From RGIG2206 sp045648425 (lineage in GTDB: Bacteria > Bacillota > Clostridia > Oscillospirales > Acutalibacteraceae): a stretch of DNA of 5,340 bases. The position numbers and the translations under genes were made by a program. The stretch covers positions 1-5,340 of the forward strand of contig JAZRNV010000121.1 of NCBI GenBank assembly GCA_045648425.1, in the 5' to 3' direction. The first letter of the stretch is position 1. Each line of letters starts with the position of its first letter. The notes beneath the pieces were generated by a model. The model was not told the DNA's origin. It was given only the letters and a program-made list of their open reading frames with translations, and made no database searches. Shown here in pieces: positions 1 to 4,366 of this stretch.

Positions 1-113
1 CGCTTAAGGCTATATCGGCCCCCGATGCGGTGATACAGTACACAGGCGAGCTGAAACCTATCATCATCACCGGCGGCAATCTTAAACAGATAATACAGCC
101 GATGCGCGGATAA
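1..113 (+). CDS. C-terminal end of a DNA polymerase III beta subunit (sliding clamp)-like protein, partial
   Basis: Only the last 36 or so residues are in the window; the stop is TAA at 111-113. The reading frame contains YTGELKPIIITGG followed by a hydrophobic stretch and ends in PMRG. This resembles the last beta strands of bacterial and phage sliding clamps, where a 'G-x-hydrophobic-[KR]-P-hydrophobic-hydrophobic-I' strand is followed by a closing strand ending in [LM]P[MV]R. The clamp is a ring that tethers the replicative polymerase to DNA. The position next to a replication initiator supports the reading. The upstream part is missing, so this rests on a short C-terminal match alone and another phage protein cannot be excluded. 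Confidence 0.55.
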   Translation, partial: LKAISAPDAVIQYTGELKPIIITGGNLKQIIQPMRG

Positions 114-128
114 TTACCTTAAAAACTG

Positions 129-180
129 TGCCCTGCGCTGCCCTTTATATACACCATATAAGGCAAGCGGCGCAGGGGCA
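129..180 (+). repeat. Long imperfect hairpin downstream of the clamp-like gene
   Basis: Bases 129-133 pair with 176-180, 134-138 with 170-174 (one bulged G at 175), and 139-141 with 167-169 (one G.T pair). After a small bulge, 142-143 pair with 162-163 and TTATAT at 145-150 pairs with ATATAA at 156-161, leaving a 5-base loop ACACC. The hairpin is stable but has no T tract after it on the + strand. On the - strand it is followed, after CACAG, by TTTTT, so it could act as a terminator in that direction, as an mRNA end-protecting structure, or as part of a replication origin. Confidence 0.6.
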
Positions 181-181
181 G

Positions 182-207
182 AAACGGACAGAAAAAACTG
201 TCCGTTT
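182..207 (+). repeat. Perfect 10-bp inverted repeat with an A6 loop
   Basis: The arm AAACGGACAG at 182-191 is exactly complementary to CTGTCCGTTT at 198-207, separated by six A residues. It lies one base after the long hairpin and about 50 bases before the first replication gene. The bases after it are GCGGCC rather than a T tract, so it is not a standard intrinsic terminator. It could be an operator for a dimeric repressor or a nick-site hairpin for the HUH protein encoded at 663-1538. AAAAACTGT also occurs just before the first hairpin (121-129), so part of the sequence is repeated. Confidence 0.75.
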
Positions 208-258
208 GCGGCCTTGTAATACATAGTAATAAATCAACCACGAAAGAGTGAAAAAAGA

Positions 259-666
259 ATGTCAACACCTAATTTTTGTGTATCTGTTCCGTCCCGTCCC
301 GTCGGGAGCCTTGCTCAGATATTCTCGGCAGTTAAAATTCAAGTCGAATATTCATCCTTTGATAGTTATGACAAGGCGCTTGCCAGCGAGCTGTGTCTTA
401 TCATCGCTGAGATGTTTACCTTACCTCCCGATGCCGAGGTACAGATAGGGAAGGATAAACCTACTGCCGAAACGGTGCAACAGGTATATTTCTATCTTAC
501 CCACGAACACTTAAAGCTTGTTATGGATAACTTCCGCAGCTGCAGCCGAGAGATTAAATTCAAAAAGGCATACCTTCGAACGGCTCTTTATACCTCTGTT
601 TTTGAATACGAGAGTCATTATGCCAATCTTTACGCCGCCCATCACTCAAAGGCGGTGTGTAAATGA
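259..666 (+). CDS. DUF6017-like phage replication-associated protein
   Basis: This 135-residue protein has no signal peptide or membrane segment. From about residue 43 to 127 it follows the pattern of the DUF6017 domain as I recall it, which normally forms the C-terminal part of Bacillota plasmid and phage replication initiator (RepA_N-type) proteins: an ELCLIIAEM helix, an acidic-to-basic turn, a PTAETVQQVYFYL helix, HEHLKLVMD, a basic KFKKAYLRTALYTS helix, and a final tyrosine-rich helix. Here it stands alone, without the N-terminal RepA_N winged helix. The ATG at 259 is preceded by a weak purine-rich site (GAAAGAG, 242-248). The stop overlaps the next start as ATGA (663-666), so the HUH replication protein is probably translationally coupled to it. 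A role in replication is inferred; its biochemical function is unknown. Confidence 0.6.
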   Translation: MSTPNFCVSVPSRPVGSLAQIFSAVKIQVEYSSFDSYDKALASELCLIIAEMFTLPPDAEVQIGKDKPTAETVQQVYFYLTHEHLKLVMDNFRSCSREIKFKKAYLRTALYTSVFEYESHYANLYAAHHSKAVCK

Positions 667-1538
667 TAAGAGAGAAAAAGACAACGTCGGGCCGTCTGCT
701 TGAGGTTGAGTATTTTCCCGTTATCGCAAACGGCAACCGTTTGCCCACACATCCACCAGGGTATAAACGGTCAACGGCCGAGCAAGAGCGATATAACCGC
801 AACCAGGCTATTAAAAAGCTCATAAGGCTTGTAAATGCCAATTTTGATACGGGCGACGTGCTTATGCATCCTACATACGAGCAGTCCAAAGCACCTAAGT
901 CTGAAAAGCAGGCCCGACGTGATATAACCAATTATCTGCGCCGAGTTAAGCGCAAAAGAGAATCTGAACTGAAGCGCGTCACCGACCTTCTGATTACACG
1001 GCCCGATGATGCCGAACTGCAGAAGCAACGTGACCAACTGAAAAAGCCCTTTAAATATATCTACGTTATCGAAAAGCAAACGTACAAATCGGGTATATAT
1101 AAGGGTTGTGATAACTGGCACTTTCATCTGTTCCTTACTGGCGGCATATCCCGAGATATGCTTGAAGATATGTGGCCTGCAGGTATTCGTTGTAATGCCG
1201 ACCGATTCCAGCCGGATAAATTTGGTCCCGAAGCAGCTGCTCGTTATATGTCCAAAGACCCCATGGGCGCGCATCGTTTCTGCTGTTCTAAAAATCTTAC
1301 AAAGCCAGCCCAAAAGAAAAGAGACGGATATATCTCATCGCGCGGTGTTGAGCGGCTGTGCAAGCAGCGCGTTGACGACCGCGAGTATTGGGAGCGCAAA
1401 TACAAAGGTTACCGCTTTGTGCGCTGTTTTCCGCGTCTCAACTCCTTTAACGGTCAATGGTATCTGTCGGTCATTATGTTCAAGGCTGATAAGGACGTAG
1501 AATTACCCGATTGGAGGATGGATGAATGGGCGTCATAG
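663..1538 (+). CDS. HUH-type rolling-circle replication-associated protein (phage)
   Basis: This 291-residue protein carries the three landmarks of HUH endonucleases of the phage ORF2/G2P-like replication family. There is a motif-I-like strand LMHPTYE at residues 67-73, and the metal-binding HxH in WHFHLF (H153 and H155). The probable catalytic tyrosine is Y195 in AARYMSKDP, with K198 three positions later. Such enzymes nick one strand of an origin, stay covalently attached through the tyrosine, and start rolling-circle replication. A strongly charged, probably helical insert (about residues 78-130) separates motif I from the HxH strand. The start ATG overlaps the stop of the DUF6017-like gene by four bases, so the two are probably coupled. 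Family and fold are well supported by motifs; the origin it acts on is not known. Confidence 0.8.
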   Translation: MIREKKTTSGRLLEVEYFPVIANGNRLPTHPPGYKRSTAEQERYNRNQAIKKLIRLVNANFDTGDVLMHPTYEQSKAPKSEKQARRDITNYLRRVKRKRESELKRVTDLLITRPDDAELQKQRDQLKKPFKYIYVIEKQTYKSGIYKGCDNWHFHLFLTGGISRDMLEDMWPAGIRCNADRFQPDKFGPEAAARYMSKDPMGAHRFCCSKNLTKPAQKKRDGYISSRGVERLCKQRVDDREYWERKYKGYRFVRCFPRLNSFNGQWYLSVIMFKADKDVELPDWRMDEWAS

Positions 1539-1738
1539 CTTATCTTATTACCGCTGCATCCATAGTCGGCACCCTTGCCAACAGCTTTGGCAAACGCTGG
1601 TGCTTCTATGTGTGGCTTTGCACCAACGCCTTTTGGGCGATATACAACGTCACCGTGGGCAGTTATGCTCAGGCGTTGCTTTACGTTTTTAACTTCGTGA
1701 CCTCTATCATAGGTCTAATCAAGTGGAAAGGAAGATAA
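1526..1738 (+). CDS. Small PnuC-like three-helix membrane protein
   Basis: The 70-residue protein is almost entirely membrane-embedded, with helices at about residues 3-20, 25-43 and 47-66, and ends in the basic tail KWKGR. The spacing and aromatic residues (GKRWCFYVW, then FWAIYNVTVG, then YAQALLYVFNFVTSIIGLIKW) match one three-helix unit of PnuC-type nicotinamide riboside transporters. Full PnuC proteins are more than 200 residues long, so this is a single half-like unit. Short PnuC-like proteins of this kind occur in Bacillota phages. Whether it assembles into a transporter, for example for NAD salvage, is unknown. The GGAGG site at 1513-1517, eight bases before the ATG at 1526, fixes the start; the gene overlaps the end of the replication gene by 13 bases. 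Confidence 0.7.
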   Translation: MGVIAYLITAASIVGTLANSFGKRWCFYVWLCTNAFWAIYNVTVGSYAQALLYVFNFVTSIIGLIKWKGR

Positions 1739-1741
1739 CCA

Positions 1742-2044
1742 ATGATACATGCTGTAAAGATAATTCCCGAGTATTACGAAGCTGTCAAGGATGGCAGCAA
1801 ACGCTTTGAAGTGCGCAAGGATGACCGCCCATACAACGAGGGCGATTATATTGCGCTTAATGAATATGACGTGAGCGGCTATACCGGCCGCGCTATGCTT
1901 TATAAAATCACATACGTTTTACGCAACTACCTTTATTGCAAAGAGGGTTATGTCATACTCGGCATTGCTCCTTGCGGAGTAACGTGCGAGGGTGATGAGC
2001 CGTTCAGAGCGGTGCCTTGCTTTGAGTTAGGCGGTGAGGAGTGA
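1742..2044 (+). CDS. DUF3850 domain protein (ASCH/PUA-like, probable RNA-binding)
   Basis: The 100-residue protein begins with the DUF3850 signature: HAVKIIPEYYEAVKDGSKRF runs into FEVRKDDR (residues 22-29), then a GD turn (34-35), YTGR (47-50), ITYVL (56-60) and the closing strand GYVILGI (69-75). DUF3850 belongs to the ASCH/PUA-like beta-barrel group, which is associated with RNA or modified-base recognition; no activity is established for the phage members. The last 25 residues are acidic, contain three cysteines (C78, C82, C93), and may lie outside the domain. It starts four bases after the membrane protein gene, with GGAAAGGA (1725-1732) as ribosome site, and belongs to the same operon. 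Confidence 0.85.
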   Translation: MIHAVKIIPEYYEAVKDGSKRFEVRKDDRPYNEGDYIALNEYDVSGYTGRAMLYKITYVLRNYLYCKEGYVILGIAPCGVTCEGDEPFRAVPCFELGGEE

Positions 2045-2050
2045 TACCGA

Positions 2051-2848
2051 ATGACCTTACAATTTAACACAACTCACAATATGGATTGTGTTGATGGGTT
2101 AAAGATACTCTCTGATAACTGCATTGACTTGACAATAACGTCACCACCTTATGACAATCTGCGAAGGTATAACGGCAACATTAACCAATGGAGTTTTGAT
2201 AAATTCAAAATCATTGCCGAAGAACTTTACCGAGTTACCAAAGATGGTGGTGTGGTTGTTTGGGTAGTCGGTGACGGAACTGTCAAAGGCAGCGAGACAG
2301 CAACATCCTTTAAACAAGCATTGTATTTCAAAGAGTGTGGCTTCAATCTTCACGATACGATGATATATCAAAAGAATAACCCTGTACCACAGGCAGACAA
2401 GACAAGGTACACACAATGCTTTGAGTATATGTTTGTTTTCAGCAAAGGAAAACCAAAGACCGTAAATCGATTAATGGTTGAGTGTCAGCATATAGGCAAG
2501 GTGCATTTTGGCAAGAACAAGCTGAATGATGAAAATTGTGACCGCAGAGTTGACAGAGCCGTCAAACCAACCAAACCACTCACTAATGTATGGACTTATA
2601 ATGTCGGCATCAATCAATCTTCAAAAGACAAGATTGCAAGCGGTGTACCTGCTATATTCCCCGAACAGTTAGCACAAGACCATATATTAAGTTGGAGCAA
2701 CGAGGGTGATGTTGTGCTTGACCCATTTATGGGCAGTGGAACAACGGCAAAAATGGCGGTGCTGAACAAGCGCAGGTACATCGGATTTGAATTAACAAAA
2801 GAGTATTGCGATATAGCAATAGAAAGGGTGAAATTATATGACCGATAA
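2051..2848 (+). CDS. Beta-class DNA methyltransferase (N4-cytosine or N6-adenine)
   Basis: The 265-residue protein has the beta-class motif order. Catalytic motif IV, TSPPYDNLR, is near the N-terminus (residues 30-38). The AdoMet-binding motif I, VLDPFMGSGTT, is near the C-terminus (D224 to T232) and is followed by GFEL (245-248). SPPY rather than DPPY is most common in N4-cytosine enzymes, though some adenine enzymes use it. The region FEYMFVFSKGKPKTVN and the FPEQLAQDHILSWS helix before motif I are typical. The length is near that of small orphan phage enzymes. No restriction endonuclease lies next to it, so it probably protects phage DNA from host restriction. GAGGAG at 2036-2041 serves the ATG at 2051. 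The gene looks more A+T-rich than the replication and packaging genes, suggesting separate acquisition. Confidence 0.93.
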   Translation: MTLQFNTTHNMDCVDGLKILSDNCIDLTITSPPYDNLRRYNGNINQWSFDKFKIIAEELYRVTKDGGVVVWVVGDGTVKGSETATSFKQALYFKECGFNLHDTMIYQKNNPVPQADKTRYTQCFEYMFVFSKGKPKTVNRLMVECQHIGKVHFGKNKLNDENCDRRVDRAVKPTKPLTNVWTYNVGINQSSKDKIASGVPAIFPEQLAQDHILSWSNEGDVVLDPFMGSGTTAKMAVLNKRRYIGFELTKEYCDIAIERVKLYDR

Positions 2849-3035
2849 ATTAAAACCTTGTCCGTTTTGTGGGGGTAAGGCAGGATTTATACAAGATGAC
2901 GCTTTAGGGCTTTACGCCGTGCGGTGCAAAGAATGTGGAAGCGGAACAGTATATCAATTTGATTTTGGTGCAGGATTGCAAGCAAGCAAACAAAAAGCAA
3001 GTGAGGTTTGGAACAGGAGGGCAGACAATGACTGA
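2838..3035 (+). CDS. Lar-like restriction alleviation zinc-ribbon protein
   Basis: The 65-residue protein has an N-terminal CPFCGG (C8 and C11) and a second pair in CKEC (C30 and C33), which form one zinc ribbon. It ends with the WNRR motif (58-61) shared by the Lar restriction-alleviation family and related phage proteins. Lar of the Rac prophage lowers host type I restriction, partly by stimulating methylation. Many family members are untested, so the name is by similarity. The start overlaps the end of the methyltransferase gene by 11 bases, with GAAAGGGTG (2822-2830) upstream. That coupling with a methyltransferase fits an anti-restriction role. Confidence 0.8.
   Translation: MTDKLKPCPFCGGKAGFIQDDALGLYAVRCKECGSGTVYQFDFGAGLQASKQKASEVWNRRADND
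3015..3020 (+). promoter_or_regulatory. Strong ribosome binding site AGGAGG
   Basis: A full AGGAGG lies seven bases before the ATG at 3028, inside the end of the Lar-like gene. It shows that translation is meant to start at 3028, which is the key to recognising the frameshifted gene at 3028-3218. Confidence 0.85.
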
Positions 3036-3218
3036 TAAAAAACTAACCGATAACGAGATTAAAAGGCGTTGTCGGGGCAATGGTGCGAGCTGCCGCCGCC
3101 CGATACATACAAGCCCAGGATGGGCAGCGGCACAAAGAAGCTGGTCGACTACGTCAACAAAAGCGGCACCGTCCATTATGGCCGCTACGTTGCCAAAGAA
3201 AAGGGGTACTTGAAATAA
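3028..3218 (+). pseudogene. Small phage gene broken by a one-base deletion in an A tract
   Basis: From the ATG at 3028 the first frame reads MTDKKLTDNEIK, an opening common in small phage proteins, and then turns into an S/T/A/R-rich sequence typical of a wrong frame. From 3063 the frame one base back reads as a natural protein: KALSGQWCELPPP, then KPRMGSGTKKLVDYV, then HYGRYVAKEKGYLK, with the stop TAA at 3216-3218. Adding one A to the AAAA run at 3061-3064 joins the two parts into a 63-residue protein. Its end overlaps the next start by one base (TAATG), as expected for an intact operon gene. The second frame has no good ribosome site of its own. The cause may be a real mutation or a sequencing or assembly error. 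I do not recognise the family; the product would be soluble and lysine/tyrosine-rich. Confidence 0.75.
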
Positions 3219-3325
3219 TGTTTTGGTTTGGATTTGTAGTCGGTCTTACTGTCGGCGTACCTATAGCTTTGTTCGTTTTGGCACTATGTTTAGCCGCCAA
3301 AAGGGGTGACGGAAATGACTGTTGA
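3218..3325 (+). CDS. 35-residue single-span membrane protein
   Basis: From the ATG at 3218 the protein is one hydrophobic helix (FWFGFVVGLTVGVPIALFVL, residues 2-21, continuing to about 27), followed by the short charged tail AAKRGDGNDC. It probably sits in the inner membrane with the tail in the cytoplasm. A longer reading from the ATG at 3080 is possible, but its first 46 residues come from the region that codes for the broken gene in another frame. The start at 3218 overlaps that gene's stop by one base, with AAAGGGG at 3200-3206 as a slightly distant ribosome site. It resembles short phage membrane proteins of the DUF3789 type, from memory only. Function unknown. Confidence 0.6.
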   Translation: MFWFGFVVGLTVGVPIALFVLALCLAAKRGDGNDC

Positions 3326-3728
3326 AGAAAAAAAGATAATTCTTAAAGACTATAAGCATATCGCCAACCGAGTTGACAGCCTTAACCGGCAGCTGGCTCG
3401 GTGGCGTTCTTATGCGTATAGTCTTACGTCTGCAATGGGCGCCGGGGCAAAGGGGAGCAGCAGTTATAAGCTTGAGACGGCTATGGACCGCATAACCGAG
3501 ATTGAGCAAGAGCTTTATTGCAATATAAGCGAGCTGGCCGAGCTTGAGCACCGTATAAAGGATGCAATATCTCACCTTCGCCACCGCGTTTGCCGAGATA
3601 TACTCACCGTCAGATACATCGAAGGATTGACCGATTGGGATATTATAGCCGATCAGGTAGGGTACAGTCGCAAACAGACTGTGCGCCTTCACGGCCGCGC
3701 GCTGCAAGAGATAGAATTTTTATCGTAA
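3315..3728 (+). CDS. DUF1492/ArpU-like phage late transcription regulator
   Basis: The 137-residue protein has a basic N-terminal half (VDSLNRQLARWRSYA), a GA/GS-rich linker at about 41-50, a helical coiled-coil-like stretch (about 57-88), and a C-terminal helix-turn-helix. The last part, ILTVRYIEGLTDWDIIADQV followed by GYSRKQTVRLHGRAL (residues 96-130), has the shape of sigma-70 region 4: the 'RYIEGLTDWDIIA' helix, then the recognition helix starting at YSRKQ. This arrangement is typical of DUF1492 and ArpU-type proteins that sit just before terminase genes in Bacillota phages and are thought to activate late transcription. An earlier GTG at 3306 is in frame, but AAAAGGGG (3299-3306) is correctly spaced only for the ATG at 3315. 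It overlaps the membrane protein gene by 11 bases. Confidence 0.8.
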   Translation: MTVEEKKIILKDYKHIANRVDSLNRQLARWRSYAYSLTSAMGAGAKGSSSYKLETAMDRITEIEQELYCNISELAELEHRIKDAISHLRHRVCRDILTVRYIEGLTDWDIIADQVGYSRKQTVRLHGRALQEIEFLS

Positions 3729-3747
3729 AATGTCCCCCAATGTCCCC
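3729..3747 (+). promoter_or_regulatory. Tandem AATGTCCCC sites, candidate activator binding site
   Basis: AATGTCCCC occurs at 3729-3737 and again at 3739-3747, exactly ten bases apart, so both copies face the same side of the helix. They begin directly after the stop codon of the DUF1492-like regulator and lie just upstream of a -10-like TATGTT (3754-3759). No -35 box is present at the usual distance; the first TGTCCC occupies that position. This is the layout of an activator-dependent promoter, and the adjacent regulator is the obvious candidate activator. Inferred, not shown. Confidence 0.45.
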
Positions 3748-3755
3748 AAATTTTA

Positions 3756-3771
3756 TGTTAATGTGTTAATG
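3756..3771 (+). repeat. Tandem 8-bp repeat TGTTAATG
   Basis: TGTTAATG is repeated head to tail at 3756-3763 and 3764-3771. It overlaps the -10-like box of the candidate late promoter and the expected transcription start. It may bind a regulator or simply be a short duplication. Confidence 0.7.
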
Positions 3772-3860
3772 TGAGGTTGATGGGAATGACCTCAAGGTAG
3801 GTGCGCCCCATAGTCCGAGACCGGCGGAGTCGGGCGCAATTGACATATCCCATACATCAC
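3771..3860 (+). ncRNA. Candidate structured RNA element (three stems) upstream of the terminase genes
   Basis: The outer stem pairs GTGA (3771-3774) with TCAC (3857-3860), TG (3778-3779) with CA (3855-3856), and ATGGGAATG (3780-3788) with CATATCCCAT (3844-3853, one bulged A). It encloses a small hairpin ACC-TCAA-GGT (3789-3798) and a GC-rich hairpin. In the GC-rich hairpin TGCGCCC (3802-3808) pairs perfectly with GGGCGCA (3832-3838), with an inner TCCG/CGGA stem (3814-3817 with 3825-3828). No convincing ORF covers the stretch. It could be a leader RNA controlling late transcription, or double-stranded DNA structure at a cos/pac packaging site. I cannot match it to a known RNA family. Confidence 0.5.
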
Positions 3861-3876
3861 TCCTTCTGTGTTAGCG

Positions 3877-3909
3877 AAAGCGTCTTGTCACCTACGACAG
3901 GGCGCTTTT
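3877..3909 (+). terminator. Terminator-like hairpin between the regulator and the small terminase gene
   Basis: AAAGCGTCTTGTC (3877-3889) pairs with GACAGGGCGCTTT (3896-3908), including two G.T pairs. The loop is the six bases ACCTAC (3890-3895). The stem runs into TTTT (3906-3909) and then GCAA, so the T tract is short and termination may be partial. Its place downstream of the candidate late promoter and upstream of the terminase operon fits an attenuator that must be read through or antiterminated. Confidence 0.6.
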
Positions 3910-3930
3910 GCAATAGGCGCTTTTGCATAT
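3901..3930 (+). repeat. Tandem 15-bp repeat of the terminator 3' arm
   Basis: GGCGCTTTTGCA occurs at 3901-3912 and 3916-3927, fifteen bases apart. The first copy is the 3' arm and T tract of the terminator hairpin. The second lies outside it and could compete for the same 5' arm, giving an alternative longer-loop hairpin. The repeat ends just before the ribosome site GAGGTG of the small terminase gene. Confidence 0.75.
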
Positions 3931-3943
3931 GTGAGGTGATTTA

Positions 3944-4366
3944 ATGGCGCGACCGAGAAAGTTCAAAACACCCAAAGCACTTGAACGCAAATGGGATGAA
4001 TACTGTGAATATTGCGCAAACCATAAAGCTACGGTTACAGAGTTCTCGTCAAAGCTGGGTAAATTCATTACCGCCGAGGTACAAAAACCTATAACGCTGA
4101 CCGTTGCAGGCTTTTGCAAATTCATCAAATTGCCGCGCCAGGACTTCTATGAGACATATGTGGATGACGAACAGTTTTGTGACATCGCCACGCGCATACG
4201 TGAGGAGTGCGAAGTTGATGCCCGTGAAAAATTCGAGTCGGGACAGATACCGTCAGCCCTTGCAGGCCTTTGGATGAGCAAGTATGGATATTCAACCAAG
4301 ACGGATAACAAGGTTAAAGGTGCATTGCCGGTGGTGATATCGGGTGACAGCGAAGTTAAAGACTAA
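3944..4366 (+). CDS. Phage terminase small subunit (gp3-like DNA packaging protein)
   Basis: The 140-residue protein opens with MARPRKFKTPKALERKWDEY and has the layout of the gp3-type small terminases common in Bacillota phages. A helix-turn-helix region is at about residues 52-72 (TLTVAGFCKFIKLPRQDFYE). A helical oligomerisation segment follows, including REECEVDAREKFESG (86-100) and LAGLWMSKYGY (106-116). The C-terminus is the conserved beta-type tail LPVVISGDSEVKD. The small subunit recognises the packaging site and hands DNA to the large subunit. GAGGTG at 3933-3938 lies five bases before the ATG. The gene overlaps the start of the large subunit gene by 23 bases. Confidence 0.85.
   Translation: MARPRKFKTPKALERKWDEYCEYCANHKATVTEFSSKLGKFITAEVQKPITLTVAGFCKFIKLPRQDFYETYVDDEQFCDIATRIREECEVDAREKFESGQIPSALAGLWMSKYGYSTKTDNKVKGALPVVISGDSEVKD
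4330..4337 (+). promoter_or_regulatory. Ribosome binding site for the large terminase gene
   Basis: GGTGGTGA lies six bases before the GTG at 4344 and inside the small-subunit gene. It supports GTG as the start of the large subunit; the ATG at 4369 leads to a stop after seven codons. Confidence 0.5.

Noticed and set aside
206..232. Possible sigma-A promoter TTGCGG / TAATAA before the first replication gene
   Set aside because: Both boxes match the consensus poorly and the spacing is only about 15 bases.
248..448. GTG-started 66-residue frame over the DUF6017-like gene
   Set aside because: It overlaps a longer, recognisable protein almost completely and has no family-like features.
560..1313. 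Long open frames on the - strand opposite the replication gene
   Set aside because: They are shadows of the well-supported HUH protein gene and lack ribosome sites or recognisable domains.
3058..3066. Programmed -1 frameshift at ATT AAA AGG
   Set aside because: It does not fit the X XXY YYZ rule; the tRNA would have to re-pair on TAA. A mutation or sequence error explains it better.
2935..3213. 92-residue open frame beginning inside the Lar-like gene
   Set aside because: The ribosome site supports only the ATG at 3028, and beyond codon 12 the composition is that of a shifted frame, while another frame reads as a natural protein.
3840..3845. Perfect TTGACA, a possible -35 box
   Set aside because: No -10-like sequence is found 15-19 bases downstream, and the bases lie at the inner edge of a paired region in the structured element.
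3771..3909. tRNA, hammerhead ribozyme or CRISPR in the gene-free stretch
   Set aside because: There is no acceptor/T-arm pattern, no hammerhead core, and only two copies of short repeats without spacers.
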